Notes under the pieces: generated by a model | Told to the model about the DNA's origin: nothing | Database searches by the model: none | The model's input: the letters and a program-made list of their open reading frames with translations, nothing else | Program-made: the position numbers and the translations under genes | In this document: in pieces, positions 8,163 through 15,322 of the stretch | Layout: each line of letters starts with the position of its first letter | Numbering within the stretch: position 1 is the stretch's first letter | Source of the DNA: Paenibacillus piri | GTDB taxonomy: Bacteria; Bacillota; Bacilli; Paenibacillales; NBRC-103111 | Direction of reading: 5' to 3' | DNA length: 64,000 bases | Assembly: GCF_004354045.1 (NCBI RefSeq) | Contig: NZ_SMRT01000007.1 | Coordinates: forward strand, 264,378-328,377

Positions 8163-9146
8163 CTACGGCTTCCGGGCTATAATGACAACCCAATCTTGAT
8201 CTTCATGGCGTTCGGTTACCTGGAATCCTGCAGCCGCCAACCCCTGCTCCACATCGTCCTGCTTGCTCTTGATGACGCCCGATACGACATAGGTGCCTCC
8301 CGGCGCCAGCACATCGTACACATCCTGAACGAACAGCAAAATGATCTCCGCCAAAATGTTGGCGACCACTACCTGCACCGGAATATTCACGCCAAGCGCG
8401 GAAGCCGGCTCTCCTGTTTCGGAGGCGTTTTCCCGCAGCACCTGCAGCAGGTCGCTCTGTTTGACCGTGATGCCGTTCTCCAGTCCGTTCAGCCGGCTGT
8501 TCTCATTGGCGCTCGAGACGGCTACAGGATCGAGATCCAGCGCCAGCACGTGCCTGGCACCTAATTTGGCCGCCGCGATGGCCAGCACGCCTGAGCCGGT
8601 CCCGACGTCGATGACGTCGTCGCCGGGCCGGATCACTTGTTCCAGCGTCCGCAGGCAGAGCGAGGTTGTCGCATGGGTTCCGGTGCCGAACGCCATGCCC
8701 GGATCGAGCTCGATGATCAGTTCATCCGGACCGGCCGTGTACTCCTCCCAGGTCGGCTTGATTGTCAGCCGTTCGGAAATGCGAAGCGGCTTGAAGTACT
8801 GCTTCCAGGCGTTCGCCCAATCCTCGTCGTCCACGTCCTGCAATTCAAACGACGGATTGCCTGTATCGATGTCGAATTCAGTTAATTGGGCGACCGATCG
8901 CTTCAGCTGATCCATTATCGCTTCCATGTCGGACCCATCGGCAAAGTAGCCTTTAATGACTGCCCTGCCCTCCGGTATATCGTTCAAAGGAAGCTCGTAC
9001 CATTGCCCCAGCGAAGTATCGCGTTCCTTGTTCAATGTGCCGGATTCCTCGATGGACACGCCGCCGGCACCCAGCTCATGTATAAAATTCGAAATCATCT
9101 CAATCGCTTCTTCTGTCGTATGTACCGTTACTTCATGCCAACGCAT
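8163..9146 (-). CDS. prmA: Ribosomal protein L11 methyltransferase PrmA
   Basis: A 327-residue SAM-dependent methyltransferase that trimethylates ribosomal protein L11. The N-terminal substrate-recognition domain (MRWHEVTVHTTEEA) is followed by a linker and a Rossmann domain with DPGMAFGTGTHATTSL, DVGTGSGVLAIAAAKLGA and NPP-like VVANILAEI. The start is ATG at 9146, behind GGGAGG. In B. subtilis prmA directly follows dnaJ; here about 2 kb of accessory genes separates them. Confidence 0.95.
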   Translation of the reverse strand: MRWHEVTVHTTEEAIEMISNFIHELGAGGVSIEESGTLNKERDTSLGQWYELPLNDIPEGRAVIKGYFADGSDMEAIMDQLKRSVAQLTEFDIDTGNPSFELQDVDDEDWANAWKQYFKPLRISERLTIKPTWEEYTAGPDELIIELDPGMAFGTGTHATTSLCLRTLEQVIRPGDDVIDVGTGSGVLAIAAAKLGARHVLALDLDPVAVSSANENSRLNGLENGITVKQSDLLQVLRENASETGEPASALGVNIPVQVVVANILAEIILLFVQDVYDVLAPGGTYVVSGVIKSKQDDVEQGLAAAGFQVTERHEDQDWVVIIARKP

Positions 9147-9403
9147 GGTCAAATCCTCCCTAAGCTTTCAGCTCATAAAAATGCACATGATTCCCAGTAT
9201 ACTATACTTGAAGGTGGCGGGCAAAATGCAGCGGGCTGAAGCTCGTCCATGCCTGCTGCGCGGCCAGCAGCCCATCCGCAATGAGCGCACGTCTGGCACG
9301 CGTCGTGTAGTTCCGGGAGAAGATCACGGCCGGCAAATATGTTACTATAAGAACAAGCGAGATTATCGATTGATATGAATACAATGAGAGGGGATTATTC
9401 CAC

Positions 9404-9787
9404 ATGAGCCACATGCAACGGCAGTTACAATCCCAGGCCGGACTGAACATGCTGAAACGCGTCAGACAAATATGCGCGCCGCTGCCTGAGGTCGTCGAAA
9501 AAATCGACGGCTTCGGGCATACGACGATGCGTATCGCGGACAAGCCATTCGTATTTATGGGTGAAAAGGACGGCGTCCCGACGATGTCGTTCAAAGCCGA
9601 TCCGTTTATGCAGGAGCTGCTGCTGCAGCAGGACGATTATTTCAAAACGCCTTACATCGGACATCACGGCTGGGTTTCGGTCGCCTCTGTCGCGAAGATG
9701 CAATGGGATGAGGTCGAGCCGTTAATTGCGGAAGCATACCGGCGCGCAGCGCCTAAACGGATACTGAAGCAGTTGGGCGTCCTTTAA
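9404..9787 (+). CDS. MmcQ/YjbR family DNA-binding protein
   Basis: A 127-residue protein of the MmcQ/YjbR (CyaY-like fold) family. Visible are EKIDGFGHTTMRIADKPFVFMG, the SFKADPFMQELLLQQ block and YIGHHGWVSV, where the His-Gly-Trp motif is characteristic. The biochemical role is poorly known. The gene is on the opposite strand to its neighbours, has a GAGGGG ribosome-binding site before the ATG, and is followed by a strong hairpin terminator and a palindromic repeat. Confidence 0.85.
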   Translation: MSHMQRQLQSQAGLNMLKRVRQICAPLPEVVEKIDGFGHTTMRIADKPFVFMGEKDGVPTMSFKADPFMQELLLQQDDYFKTPYIGHHGWVSVASVAKMQWDEVEPLIAEAYRRAAPKRILKQLGVL

Positions 9788-9790
9788 GAA

Positions 9791-9896
9791 CAAAGTCCCC
9801 CAAAAGTGACGTGAAACTCCGAAGCCAATTCCGATTACTTTTGGGGGAGCCCCCGGTTATCCACAGAAATTTGCTGCGCATAATTTCCTAAACAAT
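9791..9896 (+). repeat. Repeat family 1, copy 1 (palindromic, terminator-adjacent)
   Basis: It begins GTCCCCCAAAAGTGACG and is closed by ACTTTTGGGGGAGCCCCC, so the ends are inverted repeats. It is followed by a second hairpin (GGAAAT..ATGC/GCAT..ATTTCC type) ending at ATTTCCTAAACAATC. The same right-hand module occurs at 10892-11040 and 63597-63660. Here it lacks the internal block found in copies 2 and 3. Confidence 0.8.
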
Positions 9897-9901
9897 CAAA
9901 A

Positions 9902-9926
9902 AACCTGGCCGATGGCCAGGTTTTGT
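9902..9926 (+). terminator. Terminator (probably bidirectional) after the MmcQ/YjbR gene
   Basis: A perfect 9-bp stem AACCTGGCC/GGCCAGGTT with a 3-nt loop is followed by TTTTG. Six A residues precede it, so it could also work on the minus strand. Confidence 0.75.
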
Positions 9927-9952
9927 AAATCTATACATACGAGCGCAGGTAG

Positions 9953-9992
9953 GAAAAAGGCTTTGACAAAAGCCGATTCTTTTGCCAAAGCC
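9953..9992 (-). terminator. Terminator hairpin, minus strand
   Basis: The stem GGCTTTGxCAAAAG/CTTTTGxCAAAGCC with a short loop is followed on the minus strand by TTTTTCC. Its position downstream of 10028-10102 suggests that something between this hairpin and the terminator at 10111-10142 is transcribed. Confidence 0.65.
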
Positions 9993-10027
9993 CTTGTTGT
10001 TCGTTAAAGCTATATAAGATGAACGAA

Positions 10028-10102
10028 TTAATGAATCGAGCCGATCGCTTCTTCAATCTCAAGGTTGGCTTTAATGGCAAGCTCATCCTTCACAGTTCGC
10101 AT
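10028..10102 (-). CDS. Possible 24-residue peptide (weak)
   Basis: A short frame reading MRTVKDELAIKANLEIEEAIGSIH, predicted to be an amphipathic acidic helix. It is bounded by a terminator upstream (of the stress-protein-like gene) and another downstream. No Shine-Dalgarno is visible, so it may instead mark a small RNA or be chance. No function is assigned. The rest of the gap 9788-10173 holds only the repeat copy and terminators. Confidence 0.25.
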   Translation of the reverse strand: MRTVKDELAIKANLEIEEAIGSIH

Positions 10103-10110
10103 CGTCAATG

Positions 10111-10142
10111 AAAAAGAGCCTGGCAGCATTCCTCCAGGCTCT
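10111..10142 (-). terminator. Terminator of the stress-protein-like gene
   Basis: A perfect 9-bp stem AGAGCCTGG/CCAGGCTCT is followed by TTTTT on the minus strand, about 30 nt past the stop codon of the gene at 10174. Confidence 0.8.
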
Positions 10143-10173
10143 CTTATTATGCTTTCTTTCCCGCATATCCCGT

Positions 10174-10569
10174 TTACACTTTTCCTCCGGCATCCTGAAT
10201 GACCCGCAGCGCCAGCTCATAGCTTCGTTCGTCTATGACTACTGTCAGCAGCGTATCCCTTCCTTCGATTCCGCCGTAGTTTTCGATCGAGCCGTCAACC
10301 GCTCGCGGCGAGCTGAGTCCGCTCGCATCCGGGTCCGCCGCCGCGAGCACTGCCGTATCTTGATCGATGCCTTCCGCTCCAAGCGTTAAAAAGGACAAGC
10401 CAGGAAAGCCCCCCGTCAGCGGGTTCATCGATTCGGTGGCGCCGTCTCCCGAAAACTGCCCGATTTTGTCGACAGCCACGTCGACGGCCCTCAGCGCTTT
10501 CAGCTTCGGAACGATGCTTTCGGCCTCCGCCGGAGATCGGAAATAAGCAAGTATTCCTTTTTCAGCCAT
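10174..10569 (-). CDS. Hypothetical protein resembling YflT/GSP17M-type general stress proteins
   Basis: A 131-residue soluble protein, MAEKGILAYFRSPAEAESIV at the N-terminus, with no signal peptide or membrane segment. The opening beta-alpha unit that 'adds' a helix AEAESIVPKLKAL is reminiscent of the heat-induced stress protein YflT domain, and the C-terminal half (TLLTVVIDERSYELALRVIQDAGG) repeats a ferredoxin-like beta-alpha pattern. I do not recognise the gene with certainty. It is transcribed towards its own strong terminator, next to a YfhD-like gene and the dnaK operon, so a stress role is only a contextual guess. Confidence 0.6.
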   Translation of the reverse strand: MAEKGILAYFRSPAEAESIVPKLKALRAVDVAVDKIGQFSGDGATESMNPLTGGFPGLSFLTLGAEGIDQDTAVLAAADPDASGLSSPRAVDGSIENYGGIEGRDTLLTVVIDERSYELALRVIQDAGGKV

Positions 10570-10623
10570 ATTCGTTACCTCTCTTTGTTCCGCTGCTTAC
10601 CGGTTTCCCCATGTTGTGCAGCT

Positions 10624-10785
10624 TCAGGATTGCTCTTGTCTGGCAGCTGCTTCGTTCGCTCTTGCTACAGCCTCCAGATCATCCTCATCGGCCAATTCAG
10701 CGTTAAATTGCACATCCTCGTATTTGCCGTCAGTCTCATCCTGCTGCTCCGCATTGAACTGCTGCCTCATAGAGTTGTCTGTCAT
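10624..10785 (-). CDS. YfhD-like small protein
   Basis: A 53-residue, highly acidic hydrophilic protein. The C-terminal half DVQFNAELADEDDLEAVARANEAA closely resembles Bacillus YfhD (pattern D-V-x-F-x-x-E-L-A-D-x-x-D-x-E-A). The start is ATG at 10785, with a GAGGG ribosome-binding site; the frame extends upstream but without support. YfhD-type proteins are small conserved Bacillales proteins of unknown function. Confidence 0.65.
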   Translation of the reverse strand: MTDNSMRQQFNAEQQDETDGKYEDVQFNAELADEDDLEAVARANEAAARQEQS

Positions 10786-10891
10786 GGTCGGATCCCTCAC
10801 TTTGAATAGAATATAGAATGAACGCTTTATGTATTGTCCGCAGTAAAGCAAATTCTATTCGCCCCGCCGCTGCGCGAACGAGCCGAAAAAA

Positions 10892-11040
10892 CAAAGTCCC
10901 CCAAGTGAAGTGAAGCCCTGAAGCGAATTCCTCTAACCCGTGTCCACCGGGTTTCGTCAAGAGTGTAAACAACTCTTGACCTTACTTTTGGGGGAGCCCC
11001 CGATTATGCACGGAAATATGCTGCGCATAATTTCCTAATC
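10892..11040 (+). repeat. Repeat family 1, copy 2 (with internal block)
   Basis: It has the same left end (AAAGTCCCCCAAG) and right module (ACTTTTGGGGGAGCCCCC, then a second hairpin ending ATTTCCTAATC) as copy 1. Between them is an extra block, CTAACCCGTGTCCACCGGGT then GTCAAGAGTG..CAACTCTTGAC, which contains two further inverted repeats. It abuts the dnaJ terminator. Confidence 0.8.
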
Positions 11041-11042
11041 AC

Positions 11043-11069
11043 AAAAAAACCCGAGGCTGCGCCTCAGGT
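11043..11069 (-). terminator. Terminator of the heat-shock operon (after dnaJ)
   Basis: On the minus strand the stem CCTGAGGC/GCCTCGGG with a 3-nt loop is followed by seven T residues, 30 nt downstream of the dnaJ stop. Confidence 0.85.
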
Positions 11070-11098
11070 CCAATAAATCCACATATTTTTATACGAAA

Positions 11099-12223
11099 TC
11101 AATCGCCCAAAAACGCTTTTTTCATCCGTTCAAAAATCGTCTGGTTCTGCTCGTGGGTATGCTCGCCGCTTTGACGGGCAAATTCCCGAAGCAGTTCCTT
11201 CTGATCCTCATTCATGCTGGTCGGTGTCACGACAACGACTTTGACATGCTGATCGCCCTGTCCGTAGCCGCGCAAGCGCGGAACGCCTTTGCCCTTTAAG
11301 CGAAAGTATGTGTCGGTCTGCGTCCCGGCGGGAATTTTCAGCTTCACCTTTTCGGTCAACGTAGGAATCTCAATTTCGTCGCCTAACGCCGCCTGCGCGA
11401 ACGTGAGCGGAATTTCGCAATAAATGTCGTCACCCTCGCGTTCGAAGAAGTCATGCGACTTGACGCGAATGACCACGTACAAATCACCGGAAGGGCCGCC
11501 CTTCGTACCGGATTCCCCTTCGCCGGTAACGCGCAGCTGAGCCCCGTCGTCGACGCCTGCAGGAATGTTCAGATGAATCTTGCGCTGCTTTTTCACTTTG
11601 CCCGTTCCATGGCATGTGCCGCATTTGTCCTTGATCGTGACGCCCTGGCCGTTACAAGCCGAGCAGACGCGGCGGTTGACGATTCGGCCGAAAGCCGTAT
11701 TTTGCACGACCTCCTGCTGCCCGCTGCCGTGACAGACGTTGCAGGTCTCCGGCTTCGTTCCCGGTTTCGCCCCGTTGCCATGGCAGGTATCGCATGTTTC
11801 GGTGCGGGGGATCTGGATATCCGCTTCCTTGCCGAAAACGGCCTCCTTGAACTCGATTGTCATCGTATATTGAAGATCGTTGCCCCGCTGCGGCGCATTC
11901 GGATTGCGGCGCTGATTGCCGCCGCCGAAAAACATATCGAACAGGTCACCGAAGCCGCCGCCGAAATCCGCTCCGCCGCCGCCGAAGCCGCCCACGCCCT
12001 GATTCGGATCGACATGGCCGAACCTGTCGTACTGAGCCTTTTTCTGGTCGTCGCTCAACACATCGTAAGCTTCCTTGGCTTCCTTGAACTTAGTCTCCGC
12101 ATCGGCGGCTTTGTTTACATCAGGATGGTATTGGCGGGCCATTTGGCGGTAAGCCTTTTTAATATCGTCCTGAGATGCTTCCTTACTTACTCCCAGCACC
12201 TCGTAATAATCGCGTTTACTCAT
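11099..12223 (-). CDS. dnaJ: Chaperone protein DnaJ
   Basis: A 374-residue type I Hsp40 that delivers substrates to DnaK and stimulates its ATPase. It has an N-terminal J-domain with the HPD motif (RQYHPDVNK), a Gly/Phe-rich region (about residues 75-105), and a zinc-finger domain with four CxxCxGxG repeats ([32 protein letters not shown]). The C-terminal substrate-binding domains follow. It is the last gene of the hrcA-chaperonin-grpE-dnaK-dnaJ operon, followed by a strong terminator. The 150-nt dnaK-dnaJ spacer carries a repeat and a hairpin that could tune dnaJ expression. Confidence 0.98.
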   Translation of the reverse strand: MSKRDYYEVLGVSKEASQDDIKKAYRQMARQYHPDVNKAADAETKFKEAKEAYDVLSDDQKKAQYDRFGHVDPNQGVGGFGGGGADFGGGFGDLFDMFFGGGNQRRNPNAPQRGNDLQYTMTIEFKEAVFGKEADIQIPRTETCDTCHGNGAKPGTKPETCNVCHGSGQQEVVQNTAFGRIVNRRVCSACNGQGVTIKDKCGTCHGTGKVKKQRKIHLNIPAGVDDGAQLRVTGEGESGTKGGPSGDLYVVIRVKSHDFFEREGDDIYCEIPLTFAQAALGDEIEIPTLTEKVKLKIPAGTQTDTYFRLKGKGVPRLRGYGQGDQHVKVVVVTPTSMNEDQKELLREFARQSGEHTHEQNQTIFERMKKAFLGD

Positions 12224-12240
12224 GAGTCCACTCCCATTCC

Positions 12241-12279
12241 AAGGATAAACGGCTGCGCCGTCCTCAATGACGGGCGCGG
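12241..12279 (+). repeat. Repeat family 3, copy 1
   Basis: AAGGATAAACGGCTGCGCCG followed by TCCT..ACGGGCGCG, containing a GCnGCG-centred hairpin (ACGGC/GCCGT). The same element is seen at 44209 and 46929. Here it lies between dnaK and dnaJ, just upstream of the dnaJ ribosome-binding site. Confidence 0.65.
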
Positions 12280-12315
12280 AAATTCCCGCCGCTTCATTTC
12301 CTAATTGACAAAGGG

Positions 12316-12347
12316 AAAGTCAAAGCCGCAAAACGGGCTTTGACCTT
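12316..12347 (-). terminator. Intra-operon hairpin between dnaK and dnaJ
   Basis: A perfect 9-bp stem GTCAAAGCC/GGCTTTGAC, flanked by AAA and TTT, lies 30 nt after the dnaK stop. The T tail is short (TTTCCC). It is more likely an attenuator or an mRNA-stabilising 3' hairpin for dnaK than a full terminator. Confidence 0.5.
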
Positions 12348-12375
12348 TCATTCCACCTATGCTTATTGACTTTAA

Positions 12376-14229
12376 TCAGTTGTTTTTCTTCTCATCGACA
12401 ACTTCGAAATCGGCGTCTACGACGTTATCCTTTTTCGGTGCGCCTTCCGCGCCTGTCGAACCTGCCGCGCCCGCTTCGCCGGCCTGGGCTTGTTGAGCCG
12501 CCTGCTCATACAGCTTCACGGACAGCTGCTGCACGACTTCGGTCAACGCGTCGGTCGCCGCCTTAATTTCATCCAAATTATCGCCTTCCAGCGCTTTTTT
12601 CACTTTTTCCTTCGCTTCGTTCGCCTTGTCGATTTCCCCCTGATCGACTTTGTCGCCAAGATCCTTGATCGTTTTATCTACGGAATAAACGAGTTGATCC
12701 GCGTTGTTGCGCACTTCAACCATTTCTTTACGTTTGCGGTCTTCCTCTGCGTTTGCTTCGGCATCCTTCATCATGCGGTCGATTTCTTCATCGGACAAGC
12801 CGCTTGAGGAAGTAATCGTAATTTTATGGCTCTTGCCTGTGCCTTTATCAGTAGCGTTAACATTTACGATCCCGTTGGAGTCAATGTCAAACGTAACTTC
12901 GATTTGCGGGATACCGCGCGGCGCCGGAGGAATATCGCCCAGCATAAAGCGTCCCAGCGTCTTGTTGTCTGCGGACATCGCGCGCTCACCCTGCAGCACA
13001 TGGATTTCAACGCTCGGCTGGTTGTCGGCATAAGTCGTGAACACCTGAGATTTAGTTGTCGGAATCGTCGTATTGCGTTCGATCATTTTCGTAAATACGC
13101 CGCCCGCCGTTTCGATGCCAAGCGACAATGGCGTTACGTCCAGCAATACAACATCCTTCACGTCGCCGGTCAACACGCCTGCTTGAACAGCGGCGCCCAA
13201 CGCTACGACCTCATCCGGATTTACGCCTTTATGCGGCTCTTTGCCGATCAGCTTCTTCACTGCTTCCTGTACGGCAGGAATCCGCGTGGAACCGCCGACA
13301 AGAACGACTTTATCGATTTGGTTCGGCGATAATCCGGCATCGCTCAACGCTTGACGCGTTGGTCCCATTGTGCGCTCAACGAGAGCGGAAGAAAGCTCTT
13401 CAAATTTGGCGCGGGACAGGTTAATTTCCATATGCTGAGGTACGCCGTCAACGACCGTAATAAACGGAAGCGAGATCGTTGTCGTTAAAACGCCGGAAAG
13501 CTCTTTTTTCGCTTTTTCCGCAGCATCCTTCAAACGCTGAACCGCCGCTTTGTCCTTGCTCAAATCGATGCCATGCTCTTTTTTGAATTCGGCTACCAAA
13601 TAATCGATGATGACTTGGTCAAAATCGTCGCCGCCGAGACGGTTGTCTCCGCTGGTCGCTTTTACTTCGAAGATGCCGTCGCCCAGCTCAAGGATCGATA
13701 CGTCGAATGTACCGCCGCCCAAGTCGTATACGAGAATCGTATGATCGTCGGATTTTTCCATACCATAGGCCAGAGCGGAAGCTGTCGGCTCGTTGACGAT
13801 CCGCAGCACCTCAAGACCTGCGATTTTACCCGCATCCTTGGTCGCTTGGCGTTGGCTGTCATTGAAGTAGGCAGGAACCGTAATAACGGCCTGCGTTACC
13901 GTTGCGCCCAGGTATGCCTCGGCGTCGGCTTTCAGCTTTTGCAGGATCATTGCGGAAATTTCTTGCGGCGTGTATTCCGTGCCTTCAATCGTTTCCTTAT
14001 GGTTGGTGCCCATGTGCCGTTTGATCGAAATGACGGTGCGGTCAGGGTTGGTGATCGCTTGGCGCTTGGCCGTTTCGCCGACGATGCGCTCGCCGTCTTT
14101 TTTAAAACCGACTACGGATGGAGTTGTGCGGTTGCCTTCCGCATTAGGAATAACGACAGCTTCTCCGCCTTCCATTACGGCTACGCAGGAGTTGGTCGTT
14201 CCCAAGTCAATACCAATAACTTTACTCAT
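12376..14229 (-). CDS. dnaK: Chaperone protein DnaK (Hsp70)
   Basis: A 617-residue Hsp70. The ATPase domain starts [17 protein letters not shown] and carries the phosphate and connect motifs [32 protein letters not shown] and [14 protein letters not shown]. The interdomain linker [15 protein letters not shown] leads into the substrate-binding domain, followed by the helical lid and a Gln/Ala/Gly-rich tail. The insertion typical of Gram-negative Hsp70 near residue 80 is absent, as expected for Firmicutes. The upstream spacer to grpE is unusually long (331 nt) and is filled by two tandem repeat units. Confidence 0.99.
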   Translation of the reverse strand: MSKVIGIDLGTTNSCVAVMEGGEAVVIPNAEGNRTTPSVVGFKKDGERIVGETAKRQAITNPDRTVISIKRHMGTNHKETIEGTEYTPQEISAMILQKLKADAEAYLGATVTQAVITVPAYFNDSQRQATKDAGKIAGLEVLRIVNEPTASALAYGMEKSDDHTILVYDLGGGTFDVSILELGDGIFEVKATSGDNRLGGDDFDQVIIDYLVAEFKKEHGIDLSKDKAAVQRLKDAAEKAKKELSGVLTTTISLPFITVVDGVPQHMEINLSRAKFEELSSALVERTMGPTRQALSDAGLSPNQIDKVVLVGGSTRIPAVQEAVKKLIGKEPHKGVNPDEVVALGAAVQAGVLTGDVKDVVLLDVTPLSLGIETAGGVFTKMIERNTTIPTTKSQVFTTYADNQPSVEIHVLQGERAMSADNKTLGRFMLGDIPPAPRGIPQIEVTFDIDSNGIVNVNATDKGTGKSHKITITSSSGLSDEEIDRMMKDAEANAEEDRKRKEMVEVRNNADQLVYSVDKTIKDLGDKVDQGEIDKANEAKEKVKKALEGDNLDEIKAATDALTEVVQQLSVKLYEQAAQQAQAGEAGAAGSTGAEGAPKKDNVVDADFEVVDEKKNN

Positions 14230-14295
14230 GTCAGGTTATCCTCCTTTAATTAGCGAAAAATAGTCATCATCTATATGGAAGAGCCGAAAAGTTTT

Positions 14296-14408
14296 CTTAT
14301 AATATCAGAATGTATAAGTTTTCAGCGGAGCTGAACCATTGTGATATTGCAAGAAAAGCTACATTTTAATCGCGGTCGCTCATCTTGAAAGGCCTCGATA
14401 GGGGGTTT
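14296..14408 (+). repeat. Repeat family 2, unit A (113 bp, grpE-dnaK spacer)
   Basis: The first of two tandem units starting CTTATAAT. It contains TAAGTTTTCAGCGGAGCTGA, TACATTTTAATCGCGGTCGC and GGCCTCGATAGGGGGTTT. It is more degenerate at its left hairpin (ATATCAGAATG..CATTGTGATAT) than unit B. The unit length of 113 bp is taken from equivalent CTTATAA positions at 14296, 14409 and 14522. Confidence 0.85.
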
Positions 14409-14530
14409 CTTATAATGATAGAAAGTATAAGTTTTCAGCGGAGCTGAAGCTTTCTATCATTGCAAGAAAACCTACATTTTAATCGCGGTCGCTCATCTTG
14501 AAAGGCCTCGATAGGGGGTTTCTTATAAAG
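14409..14530 (+). repeat. Repeat family 2, unit B (113 bp plus boundary)
   Basis: The second tandem unit is nearly identical to unit A over its right two thirds. Its left part forms a strong hairpin (GATAGAAAG/CTTTCTATC) with an inner CAGC..GCTG loop. It ends again at GGGGGTTTCTTATAA, the junction sequence that starts each unit. Two further units occur in the leuS leader in the opposite orientation. Confidence 0.85.
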
Positions 14531-14560
14531 AGTACGAGTCCGTAAAAGCAGAAGCTCCAC

Positions 14561-15154
14561 TTAGGAGCTTACCTTCACCATCGCGGGACGCAATACTTTA
14601 TCTTTCAGCATATAGCCCTTCTGTACTTCCTCGACGACGATACCCTCATCATATTCATCCGACTCTACCTGCATAATCGCTTGGTGGAATTCGGGGTTGA
14701 ACGGCTGCCCCACCGTTTCCATAGATTGCAATCCTTCATTGCCCAGCACCTGGCTCAGCTGCCGGAAAATCATGTCGACGCCTTTCAGCAAAGCATCGGT
14801 ATCGCTGACCTCTTTGCCGGCATTCAATGCGCGCTCAAAGTTATCCACCACCGGCAAAAGCTGCTCGATCAGCTTCAACGAAGCGTATTTCGCAAATTCT
14901 TCTTTTTCCTGGCGCGTTCTTCTTCTAAAGTTGTCAAAATCCGCCTGGGTGCGCAAAAAACGCTGATAGTTATCATCGGCTTCCTTGCGGAGCTGCTCGA
15001 TTTCAGGCGCCTCGACAGAGCCTTGCTCTTGAGCGGCCTCCTCGGCTTCCGACGTCAAATTCTCCTCGCCCGCCTCGCTGCCGGCATATGTAGCTTCGGC
15101 CTGCTGCTCAGCTTCTGCGTTTACTTCTGTCTGATTTTTTTGTTCAGCACTCAA
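14561..15154 (-). CDS. grpE: Nucleotide exchange factor GrpE
   Basis: A 197-residue GrpE that releases ADP from DnaK. The acidic, low-complexity N-terminus (about 50 residues) precedes the long dimerising helix (IEQLRKEADDNYQRFLRTQADFDN, then RRRTRQEKEEF). The C-terminal beta domain includes FNPEFHQAIMQVESDEYDEG and GYMLKDKVLRPAMVKV. The start is TTG at 15154, well supported by AAGGAGG 9 nt upstream. It is separated from the chaperonin gene upstream by 168 nt with no obvious terminator. Confidence 0.97.
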   Translation of the reverse strand: MSAEQKNQTEVNAEAEQQAEATYAGSEAGEENLTSEAEEAAQEQGSVEAPEIEQLRKEADDNYQRFLRTQADFDNFRRRTRQEKEEFAKYASLKLIEQLLPVVDNFERALNAGKEVSDTDALLKGVDMIFRQLSQVLGNEGLQSMETVGQPFNPEFHQAIMQVESDEYDEGIVVEEVQKGYMLKDKVLRPAMVKVSS

Positions 15155-15322
15155 TTTGTGTCACCTCCTTGATCCGAATCCGCTGTTCTCTCTATACTCC
15201 ATATTTTAACCAGCCTGCGGGAGATGTAAGCATCTCGCTTTTTCGGCTTCCAGGGATAGTACAACTTCCCATGGGCCCAATCGTGGCCGGGGATTCCATA
15301 CATAACAGCAACAGCTATTCTG

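Noticed and set aside
14296..14530. CRISPR-like array in the grpE-dnaK spacer
   Set aside because: Only two units, no unique spacers between short repeats, and the repeat unit is 113 bp with internal hairpins; no cas genes nearby.
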